DNA from: an uncultured Bacteroidales bacterium | GTDB lineage: Bacteria > Bacteroidota > Bacteroidia > Bacteroidales > Bacteroidaceae | Length of the DNA stretch: 35,006 nt | Assembly (NCBI GenBank): GCA_902779315.1 | Contig: CACZBC010000022.1 | Location: forward strand, 1 to 35,006 | Reading direction: 5' to 3' | Shown here: positions 17,323 to 25,800 of the stretch, in pieces | Layout: the number at the start of each line of letters is the position of its first letter | Numbering within the stretch: the stretch's first letter is position 1 | Translations under genes and position numbers: made by a program | The notes under the pieces: generated by a model | Databases searched by the model: none | What the model saw: only the letters and a program-made list of their open reading frames with translations | Told to the model about the DNA's origin: nothing

Positions 17323-18201
17323 ATGGAAAAACTCGACTTTCAGGCTATCGTGGACAGTAAATTCAACTTCCACTGGAACGAACACATCGCGTTGTTCTGC
17401 GATTTCGAGGAGGTGAGGAACCTCTCTATCTCTGATGTTCTTGTCGAAGGTTTCCTGTTTGCTGTGGTGACTCACGGCCAGGCACAGATTTCGGTTGACG
17501 ATAAGACTTATCAGTTGAAAGAGGGCGATGTCATTACCTGCAAGCCTCGCAATATCTTCGAGCGAAGCATGATGAGTATGGACTTCAATGCCTTGTTGTT
17601 GTTCCTATCGCCAGAATATGTGGCGCAGCTCTCGCAAATGGTTCGCATGGAATGGACTTATTCCACTTTCTCCACTTCCCACAAGATACTTCATGCCGAT
17701 GAAATGGCGGTAAAACGCTTCCGTTACTACTTCGACCTGCTGCAGAATCACCTCTCTTGCCCCAATTCCCCGCACAAAGAACTGAGCCTGCGTTTGCTCT
17801 TCGCTTCAATGGCTTACGACCTTCACGATTTGCATGATTTTCAGGGTGAAGAGCTTATGTATCAGACTTACAGTTCTGGCGAGAATATTTTGAGGCAGTT
17901 CATGCAGCATCTTCACGACCCGTCTCAGCCCTATCTCAACGTTAACGAATACGCAAGTCTGTTCAACATCACGCCAAAGTACTTTTCGAGTGTCTGCAAA
18001 CGGCTTACCGGCAAGACTGCGAACCAACTGATCAGCGATGAAATCGTGCGTTCTGCTCAAATCACGCTTCGAGACAGCAGCAAGAGCATCAAACAGATAG
18101 CAGCCATGATGGGCTTCAAAAACCAGTCCCATTTCGGCAGATTTTTCCGTCAGCAGACAGGCGTTTCCCCACAACAATACAGGGAAGGGAAGACACTTTA
18201 G
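17323..18201 (+). CDS. AraC-family transcriptional regulator
   Basis: A 292-residue protein. The N-terminal half (about 30-150) looks like a cupin-type sensor domain (VVTHGQAQISVDDKTYQLKEGDVITCKPRN). The C-terminal part (about 190-290) holds the two helix-turn-helix motifs of the family: YLNVNEYASLFNITPKYFSSVCKRLTG, then SIKQIAAMMGFKNQSHFGRFF and GVSPQQYR. It lies divergent from the RND efflux operon with 196 bp between starts, the usual arrangement for a local regulator, so it probably controls the pump genes in response to an unknown ligand. Its 3' flank is repeat array 3. Confidence 0.92.
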   Translation: MEKLDFQAIVDSKFNFHWNEHIALFCDFEEVRNLSISDVLVEGFLFAVVTHGQAQISVDDKTYQLKEGDVITCKPRNIFERSMMSMDFNALLLFLSPEYVAQLSQMVRMEWTYSTFSTSHKILHADEMAVKRFRYYFDLLQNHLSCPNSPHKELSLRLLFASMAYDLHDLHDFQGEELMYQTYSSGENILRQFMQHLHDPSQPYLNVNEYASLFNITPKYFSSVCKRLTGKTANQLISDEIVRSAQITLRDSSKSIKQIAAMMGFKNQSHFGRFFRQQTGVSPQQYREGKTL

Positions 18202-18237
18202 CAAGTCATTGAAAATCAGCTCGCCTGCGAAGTCCGA

Positions 18238-18392
18238 AAACGTGGCACGTGATGTTTGCAAACGTCACACTAGTAAAACGCAAACGTCACACTAGTAAAT
18301 TGCAATCGTCACACTAGTAAATTGCAAATGTCACACTATACGTTTGCAATCATAACACTATACGTTTGCAATCTTCCCACGTTATGTTTTCC
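18238..18392 (+). repeat. 22-bp tandem repeat array 3 (7 units)
   Basis: Units start at 18238, 18260, 18282, 18304, 18326 and 18348 at exact 22-bp steps, followed by a decayed 23-bp unit at 18370. The first unit is inverted relative to the rest, giving a 20-bp near-palindrome (18249-18268, GTGATGTTT-GC-AAACGTCAC). Units 2-4 carry the core CACACTAGTAAA and units 5-6 carry CACACTATACGTTTGC, so two variant types are grouped rather than mixed. In unit 5 the arms GCAAATGT and ACGTTTGC are almost perfectly complementary. It lies 37 bp after the AraC-family stop codon. Confidence 0.93.
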
Positions 18393-18508
18393 GACTTGAC
18401 ACACTAAATCTGGTGTCGTCATCTTTCGTTTGTGTCGCAAAAGCACGTCATTCTTTCCATTCAGGCAAAAAAAAGAGCTAAGAAAGTGCAACCTATCAAA
18501 AAAAATGC

Positions 18509-18516
18509 TAACTTTG
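18509..18516 (+). promoter_or_regulatory. -7 box of the CotH-kinase gene
   Basis: TAACTTTG matches TAnnTTTG perfectly and lies 41 bp before the ATG at 18557. The -33 region is not a clear match. Confidence 0.55.
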
Positions 18517-18556
18517 CCCCGCTTTATGTGCGTAAATTTGCACGCGAGCTAGACAA

Positions 18557-21500
18557 ATGACGCAATTTAACATGATAAGACTGATGACTCGCAGGCTCAT
18601 GCTCCTGCTCTCGATCCTGCTGACTCCAACCATACTTCGGGCATACGATCCGGCTGTAGATCAACTCCTTTCCGGTTCCATGATATACTCTGGAAATGAG
18701 ACGAAGGCTGCTCTGGCTTTCGATGGAAGCGCGTTAACTTATTACAGCGCAAGTTCGAGCGCTTTTCAATGGGTTGGTCTCGACTTGGGAGAACCCCACG
18801 TCATCACTCGCATCCTCTACACTCCTGCACCAGGTTCTCAAGGTGCTGACCGCATGTTGCTCAGCCTTTTCGAGGGAGCCAACAGTCCTGACTTCATGGA
18901 TGCGGTTCCCCTCTATCTCATCAGCACCAAGCCGAGTATTGGCACGGAGACTACGGCGGAAATCAACGTGAGTCGCGGTTTCCGCTATGTTCGTTACGTA
19001 GGCGGCACAGGTTCATACGGCAACGTGGCCGAGTTGAAGTTTTATGGGCATGTGGGAGAAGGCGATGACAGCCAGTTCTACCAGATAACAAACCTGCCCA
19101 CACTCAGCATTCATGTGCAAGACAACATCCTACCGATGAATCGTGGCGAGGATTTCGAGTCGCAATCAATGCTCATCTACGACGGAGGAACACTCATTCA
19201 GGAGTATCCCATCTTGTTCCGAGTTCGTGGCAACTATTCCGCATCGCACGAGAACAAAGCCTTCCGCATGAAGTACAACGACGGAAAGAGCCACCATGTA
19301 ATGCGAGGAAGCAAGAACGAATCACCCACAAAAGCCAAGAAATGGGTGCTTATCAACAGCTATCGCGACAAGACCTTGATGCGAAACCCTGTTGCTTGGA
19401 TGATGTCGAGGCGCGGAGAGAGGGACTTCACACCTTGGTTCCAGGTCGTGGATCTCGTTGTTAATGGCGACTATCGAGGCACTTATACCTTGGCCGACGC
19501 AGTTTCTGTGGATGCGAAGCGCATCAACATAACCGAAATGTTGGACACGGACATCGATGAGGAAAGCATAACTGGCGGCTATCTTATCGAGTCGGATAAC
19601 AATTATAGCCGTGAGACATATCATTTCCTGTCTGGTCACGGCAACCAGATGTCTGTGCATGAACCGGACGAAGACGTCATGCAACCTGAACAGTTCAACT
19701 ACATCAGGAACACATGGAACAGCATGGAGAATGTTCTCTTTGGTTCGAACTATACTGACAGAGAGAGTGGACTGCGCTCAGTCCTTGATATGGAAACGTT
19801 CCTCAAATGGTTCCTCATAAGCGAGTTCAATGGCAATACCGACATGATTTGTCAGGTCTTCCATTACAAGGAGCGTGGTGACGACCACTTCTATACAGGA
19901 CCTATTTGGGATGCAGACCTCGCCCTCGAGAATGACCAAACCACATATCCTGCAAACGAACGCATGGATTGGACCTATAAAGTACGTCAGGCTGGCAATT
20001 ACGGACAACTTGTCAGCCGAGTTCTTTCCGATCCGTCTGTCTTTGCCAACCTGCAAGAGTTGTGGGCTAAACTTCGAAAGAAGGGCAACTTCGAGCCTGA
20101 AGATGTGGCAGCAGACGTAGATTCGCTTCGAAACGAGGTACGGGCATCTGCCAACCTCAACTTCATACGTTGGCCCTACCTCAATCAATGGCTCTCACTC
20201 AACCCTGCAGTTCCTGGTTCTTGGGAAGCGGAGGTTGACCGTGTTCGCGACTACGTTCGTGACAGGGTCGCATGGATGGACGAGATGCTTTCTTATGGAA
20301 CAATCCGACAGGAAAATGGTATCTATCAGATTGGCACAGCCCTCGATCTCTGTATCTTCAGCCAACTGGTCAACGAGAACGGTATGATAGATGCAAAAGC
20401 CGTACTTGTTGGCGACATAGATATGATGGACTATAATGAAGAGTTCAAGCCTATCGGATTGTCTTCTGCTGCTTTCGCTGGTAGTTTCGACGGCAAAGGA
20501 CACACTATTCGCAACCTCCATCTCAGTGGTGGCGAAGCAGTCGGACTCTTTGGCTATGCAGGAATGTGTACCTTGAGCAACATTGTCTTCGACGAGAGTT
20601 GCTCTGCTGAGGGCTCAAGGTACGTTGGAATGCTTGTCGGCTATGCTCGTAACGGCACAGTCAACGTGTCAGGAATCGAGAATCACGGCTCAGTTACGGC
20701 TACGGACAGTTATGCTGGAGGCATCATCGGCTCTGGCAGACTGTTGGCAACCTTCAATTTGACTAATTGCAGCAACACAGGAACGATTACTGCTCCCACC
20801 AGTGCTGCGGCTCTTGTTGGCCCGTCTGCAGGCAAGATGACTGTGGTGAACAGTTACAACATAGGTACTGTAAACGGAGCAGTCGAAGGGAAAGAGTTCG
20901 CATTTGCAACGAAGAGTCTTGTCCTCAACAATTGCTGGGACTACACTTCCACACAGACCAACAACATGACACCCGCTCAAGTGGATAACGGCTACCTTTG
21001 CTATCAGCTCAACTTCAACGGTGGTGGCGACAAATGGCGCCAGAATCTTGACAATGGAAGACAGCACGACCCATATCCTGTCCTGCGAAAGATTTCTGGA
21101 ACAGTCTTTGAGAAGGAAGGAAGATACACCAATATAAACGCTGAGGCGTCAACGTTCCGCTACTATAAACTAGTGGTAACCTATCTGCAAGGCGGTGGAA
21201 GTTGCATCCAGTTCTCAGAGTTTGACATTCTGAACGAAAGCCTCGAGGAAATCCCTGACCTGTCAGTCTATGCCGGAGGGCCTGAAGGATTCTATAACGA
21301 GAACTGGGAGAATGCGGCTGATAACGCGACTTATACCAAGTATTGCGCTTCATTCTCAGGTTATGCTTACTTCCTCTTCGATGCTGGCAGCGAGGTAGAT
21401 CCTTACGGATATCGCATTTATACTGCTAATGACACGCAGAGCAATCCTGGTCGCAACCCGAGTTCCTGGAAGCTTTACGGCAGCAACACCCAGCTTTATG

Positions 21501-22498
21501 ATCCTGAAGACAGCGAGTGGGTGCTTATTGATGAGCGCGAAGACGATTGGACAATGGAAGCCACGAACTATACACCTTACGACTTCTATATTCCTCATGC
21601 ACTTGAATCGCTCGCTTTGGACAAGCATTCGGCTATGCTCGAAGTCGGTCAGGAAACGCAACTGGAGGCAATTCTCACGCCTGTCATCATGCAGAACATC
21701 GGCCTGCAATGGACTTCCACCAATGAAGATGTTGCCACAGTCGACCAGAACGGACACATCGTGGCAGTAGGTTTAGGTACGGCAGACATCATCCTTTCCG
21801 CTCCCAACTACAGTACCTTGCAGGACACTTGCAAAGTTACAGTCGTAGAAGAACTGCCAGGACACCGTTACTATCAGTTTGCGATAGAGGCTATTCGGAA
21901 TGGCGGTACCATCCAGTTCTCGGAGTTCGACCTCCTTGATGCTGATGGCAATGAGATAGATCCACTTACTCTTTATGCTTGGACAGGGAACTACGTCAGC
22001 AATCATCCGCAAGCAGACCTCTTCGACAACTCTCCCTACACTAAGTATTGCGGCAGTTTCAGTGTGGGCACTACATTATATATATATGTGGATGCAGGGA
22101 AAAAGGTCACACTTTCAGGCTATCGGATAACGACTGCCAACGATACCAACAAGTATCCTGGCCGCAATCCTTCTTCGTGGTCACTCTTTGGCAGCAACAC
22201 CAAGAGCGAAGTTCCCGACGACGAGGTGTGGACTTTCCTCGACCATCGCGAGAATGATAACACGCTTGGAGCAGTCAACTATACACCTTACGACTTCTTC
22301 TTCAGCTATCCTCAGCCCGTTATTCCTGGAGATGTGAATGGCGATGGAGAGGCGAATATGCTTGATTATGAGGCTCTTAAACTCTATATCGTGGGCAAAC
22401 CGGTAGAGGGATTCGTCCCTGAAGCTGCCGATCTCAATACTGATGGAAAGGTAAATGCACAAGATCTGGTGCTGCTGAGAAATATGATAATGAACTGA
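18557..22498 (+). CDS. Secreted CotH-kinase protein with discoidin-like, GLUG-like, Big2 and dockerin-like domains
   Basis: A 1313-residue exported protein (signal peptide to about residue 29; in-frame ATGs at 18557, 18572 and later leave the exact start open). Residues about 30-170 form an F5/8-type discoidin-like domain (WVGLDLGEPHVITRILYTP). Residues about 180-540 are a CotH kinase domain: KKWVLINSYRDKTLMRNPVAW, YRGTYTLADAV, and the metal-site GPIWDADLA with Asp452 and Asp454. CotH proteins are atypical protein kinases, known from spore-coat assembly and from dockerin proteins of anaerobes. A beta-helical GLUG-like stretch follows (FDGKGHTIRNLHLSGG). Two copies of a module with PGRNPSSW (Pro964, Pro1201) flank a Big2 domain (about 1037-1105). 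The C-terminus (1257-1313) has two dockerin-like calcium loops, DVNGDGEANMLD and DLNTDGKVNAQD. Confidence 0.9.
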   Translation: MTQFNMIRLMTRRLMLLLSILLTPTILRAYDPAVDQLLSGSMIYSGNETKAALAFDGSALTYYSASSSAFQWVGLDLGEPHVITRILYTPAPGSQGADRMLLSLFEGANSPDFMDAVPLYLISTKPSIGTETTAEINVSRGFRYVRYVGGTGSYGNVAELKFYGHVGEGDDSQFYQITNLPTLSIHVQDNILPMNRGEDFESQSMLIYDGGTLIQEYPILFRVRGNYSASHENKAFRMKYNDGKSHHVMRGSKNESPTKAKKWVLINSYRDKTLMRNPVAWMMSRRGERDFTPWFQVVDLVVNGDYRGTYTLADAVSVDAKRINITEMLDTDIDEESITGGYLIESDNNYSRETYHFLSGHGNQMSVHEPDEDVMQPEQFNYIRNTWNSMENVLFGSNYTDRESGLRSVLDMETFLKWFLISEFNGNTDMICQVFHYKERGDDHFYTGPIWDADLALENDQTTYPANERMDWTYKVRQAGNYGQLVSRVLSDPSVFANLQELWAKLRKKGNFEPEDVAADVDSLRNEVRASANLNFIRWPYLNQWLSLNPAVPGSWEAEVDRVRDYVRDRVAWMDEMLSYGTIRQENGIYQIGTALDLCIFSQLVNENGMIDAKAVLVGDIDMMDYNEEFKPIGLSSAAFAGSFDGKGHTIRNLHLSGGEAVGLFGYAGMCTLSNIVFDESCSAEGSRYVGMLVGYARNGTVNVSGIENHGSVTATDSYAGGIIGSGRLLATFNLTNCSNTGTITAPTSAAALVGPSAGKMTVVNSYNIGTVNGAVEGKEFAFATKSLVLNNCWDYTSTQTNNMTPAQVDNGYLCYQLNFNGGGDKWRQNLDNGRQHDPYPVLRKISGTVFEKEGRYTNINAEASTFRYYKLVVTYLQGGGSCIQFSEFDILNESLEEIPDLSVYAGGPEGFYNENWENAADNATYTKYCASFSGYAYFLFDAGSEVDPYGYRIYTANDTQSNPGRNPSSWKLYGSNTQLYDPEDSEWVLIDEREDDWTMEATNYTPYDFYIPHALESLALDKHSAMLEVGQETQLEAILTPVIMQNIGLQWTSTNEDVATVDQNGHIVAVGLGTADIILSAPNYSTLQDTCKVTVVEELPGHRYYQFAIEAIRNGGTIQFSEFDLLDADGNEIDPLTLYAWTGNYVSNHPQADLFDNSPYTKYCGSFSVGTTLYIYVDAGKKVTLSGYRITTANDTNKYPGRNPSSWSLFGSNTKSEVPDDEVWTFLDHRENDNTLGAVNYTPYDFFFSYPQPVIPGDVNGDGEANMLDYEALKLYIVGKPVEGFVPEAADLNTDGKVNAQDLVLLRNMIMN

Positions 22499-22504
22499 CG
22501 GGCA

Positions 22505-22659
22505 AAACGTGGGCAGCATCGTTGGCAAACGTAACACTATACGATCGCAAACGTAACACTATACAATTGCCAACGACACACTATATGATTGCAAACGTCA
22601 CGTGTGACGTTGAGCAATTTCACGTGTGACGCTGACAAAGTTTCCGTGTGACGCTGAAC
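22505..22659 (+). repeat. 22-bp tandem repeat array 4 (about 7 units, polarity switch)
   Basis: Units start at 22505 (decayed), 22527, 22549, 22571 and 22593, then two looser units of 21-23 bp at 22616 and 22637. Units 2-3 read GCAAACGTAACACTATAC and end GATCGC or AATTGC, forming inverted arms. At 22594-22611 lies a palindrome AACGTCAC-GT-GTGACGTT with perfect 8-bp arms. After it the core appears inverted (CGTGTGACG). The array begins 6 bp after the CotH-kinase stop, and the gap has no visible intrinsic terminator. Confidence 0.9.
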
Positions 22660-22780
22660 TGCTCACCCAATTGAACAAAAAAAGACCGGCAGAGATACTT
22701 ATTTAACCAAAAGCAGTTAAAAAACGTTAACAAAAGAGAAATAAGTGTCAACGAAAGCAAAAAGACAGAACGAAAATACT

Positions 22781-22788
22781 TATCTTTG
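22781..22788 (+). promoter_or_regulatory. -7 box of the 1720-residue surface-protein gene
   Basis: TATCTTTG is a perfect -7 consensus. It implies a 5' leader of about 100 nt, A-rich near the start codon (CAAACAAAAATG), the usual translation-initiation context in Bacteroidetes. No TTTG is seen at -33. Confidence 0.6.
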
Positions 22789-22894
22789 CTTGCTATTCGT
22801 CACTAAAATGTGGCAGAATCCGGCAATTGCGACGTAAAAACAAAGAAAATCATATTAATTAAACCAATTTATTAACTTCTAAAACCAAACAAAA

Positions 22895-25800
22895 ATGAAG
22901 AAAGTAATTACATCTTCACGCACTCTTTGGTTCGGCCTCCTCACTATGGTGATGATGCTTGCCAGTCAGAGTGCATTGGCGGAGTACGTTCCACTCACCG
23001 CTTTGTCTGGCATTGATGCTTGGTCTGGTGGCGGCGAAGACCACAAGAGTCTGGTCGATGCAAATGTCGGAACAAAGTGGGGTTGCTGGTTCGACCCAAG
23101 CCTGAGTGATGCGGAATCGTGGCCTACGAACACGGACAATTCCAGCAACATCTGCTATATTATCATTAAGGCAGAGAAGGCTGTAGTTCCCGAGTACTAC
23201 TTCCTTGTTACAGGTAACGATACAGGTGGCAATCCTGGCCGTAACTGGGCTACATGGAAGATTTATGGCGGTAACTTCGCAAGCGACGACTTGGCTGTTC
23301 GCAATGGCGAAGGATGGACACTCATCGACGATAAGGAAGATGAGCCCCTGCCGGCAGCAAACACCAAGGAAATCACACTCGACTTCAGCGAGCCTACAAC
23401 AACCGCTTTCCAGTATTTCTGGATTGAGATTGAGAAGACTGTGGAGGATGCCGATGTTTATCAGCAGATGAGTGAATGGGGTCTTGGTTCTTATGGCGAC
23501 TTCCAGAAGTATCTCAAAGACCTTGCTGATGCAGGTACTGGCATTGACGAACCTGTACGTCTCAATGTCCTCGAGGGAACTAAGATGACAGGTAATGAAA
23601 ACTTGCCTATGCTTTTCGACGGCGATGTAACGACCAAGTGGGGTAATGGCTTGACCAACAGAAATGAAGGTGAGACAGCCAATGGCGCATACTTCATTGT
23701 CAAGGCTTCTCGTTCTATGCTGCCCACATACTATGCTCTGACTACAGCCAACGATACTCAGCAGTATTCTGGCCGTAACTGGAAGCAGTGGCAGATTTAT
23801 GGCATGAATGCCGATAGCGACGAGGCTGTAAAGCGTGATTCTGAAGGTTGGGTTGCTCTCGACAAGAAGTACAATGTCGGCAGAGATCAACTTCCAGCAG
23901 CTAACTTCACTCAGGTATTCTTCACTCTTTCCGAGGACAACGAAACTGAGTACAGATATTTCAAGCTGGAGCTCGACCAGATTATGACTAGCGGCGATTA
24001 CATGCAGATGGCTGAGTTCGCTTTGGGCGACCAGTACACACTTGCATTGGATCTGGATGCTATTGCTTCGTCTGCAGAAAGTGACTTCGATCCCGACATT
24101 TTCGCAGAGAAAGCTCAGCTCGACAAGATGGTTGAAATCATAGCAAACGTAAAGGCTTGCACCGATCCAGCGCAGTTAGGTTCGCTGAGAACGGCTATCG
24201 ACAATCAGAAAAAAGTGATTGAACAGTCTGCTGCAAGCTATGCAGAACTGATTACTGCTCGCAATCAGATTGTCAATGCCATCGATGGTGGCAAGCTTTC
24301 TGACGAAGCTGTCGCTTATCTGACAGCATGGATTAGCGAGACTGATCCTATCGCTCCAAATGAGGACTATCCTGTTGGTAACCTTGCTTACCTCAAGGCT
24401 AACCGCCAGATTACCGGTGCAGAAGCTGTGGCTGAGGCAAACCGCATCAATTCTTACCTCATCAACAACAGCGAAACAGATCCTGCCATCTATGCTACAT
24501 ACGAAACAATCGTTGATGCAAAAGGTTTCAACGAAGGTGAGTACGGACATGGTCTTATCGATGGTGACCGTGATGGTACCAAGTGGTGTGCAAACACCAG
24601 CCACCAGCCATGGGTTCTTGTCTTCAAGGCAGACACTCCCATCCAACCTACATACTATGGCCTTGTGACAGGTGGTGACACCTCCAGCTATCCTGGCCGT
24701 AACTGGAAGAGTTGGAAGATCTATGGCGCCAACTTCGATGAGCCTGTGGAGCCTGTCATGATGGACGATCCAGACTTCTCGAGCAAGGCTGATGCTATCC
24801 GCAACTCCGATGCTTGGGTTCTCATTGACAACAAGGTCAATATCGGCAGCGACATTCTCCACACAGAGAGCCTGTTTGAGAGCTACCTTTATCTGTCCGA
24901 AGGTTGTGCAGTTCCTTATGAGTACTTCAAGATTGAAGTTTCTGCAGCAGGTAGTGGCGACCTCATTCAGATGAACGAGTTCACATTCTACAACACAGGT
25001 AACCTGTTCGAATATCGTGAAAGCTTCGTAGATGAGTTCGTTGATTATGATCCAGCAGAAAGACTTGCTTATGGCGAGGACATCGATGCTTATAAAGATA
25101 AGTTCGAGGAACTGCAGACCACTGTTAACGCTCCCGATGTAATGAAGCTCAGGAACGAACTGACAGCTCTCCAGAGCCAGATTGAAGCATCTGCTGACAA
25201 GTACGAAGAGTACGAGGCTATTTACGAAGAAATTCCAGGTCTCGACATTCCTTCTGAAAGCCTGACTGCTTGGCAGACTGGCTACACCACAGAAAATGTA
25301 GCTCCCGGCAGCATGTACATTCGTGGTACTCACGACAATATCGTTAACACCGAGACCAACTATGGTTCTCTTGATAACGATCAGCTCCAAGCTGAGATTG
25401 ATTACCTCCAATGGATTATCAATGCAGTAGACGAAAGCAACGATTGTCACTACATCCTGCTTGGCGGTAACACAGTAAGTCAGTTTGGTGACGGCTTCTA
25501 TGGTCACCTCATTGATGGTATCGCACTGAACACAACAGAAATTAATGAAGAGACAGGCGAAGAAGTTGAAGTCAAGGCTACCAAGTGGGGCGGCTCACCC
25601 GATCCCGATGGTAATACCTACATCATCTTCCGTACCCTCGACAAGACCAATCCGTTCTTCTACACTCTGACAACAGGTAACGATGCAGCTTCTTATCCTG
25701 GTCGTAACTGGGGCACTTGGTACATCTATGCCGCTAACTTCGAAGGTGACGGCGACGCCACTAAGGATGCTGAGGGATGGGTTCTCGTTGACGCTAAGGA

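Larger units (their letters stand above)
18202..18556. other. 355-bp intergenic region: array 3, weak hairpin, promoter
   Basis: Besides array 3 this gap has a weak 5-bp hairpin GACAC/GTGTC (18398-18417), A-rich sequence, and the -7 box of the next gene. I see no RNA gene or small coding frame of substance. Confidence 0.6.
22499..22894. other. 396-bp intergenic region: array 4, promoter, long A-rich leader
   Basis: After array 4 come A-rich sequence with the small inverted repeat GTTAA-N6-TTAAC near 22718-22733, the -7 box TATCTTTG at 22781-22788, and a leader of about 100 nt up to the ATG at 22895. No coding frame or RNA gene is recognisable. Confidence 0.6.

Noticed and set aside
18238-18392. 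CRISPR array
   Set aside because: The repeats are directly adjacent with no unique spacers, the unit is 22 bp, units vary in sequence, and no cas genes are present.
24176-25507. 443-codon open frame antisense to the 1720-residue protein
   Set aside because: The plus-strand frame has signal peptide, repeated modules and dockerin; the antisense frame is an artefact of the repeated codon pattern.
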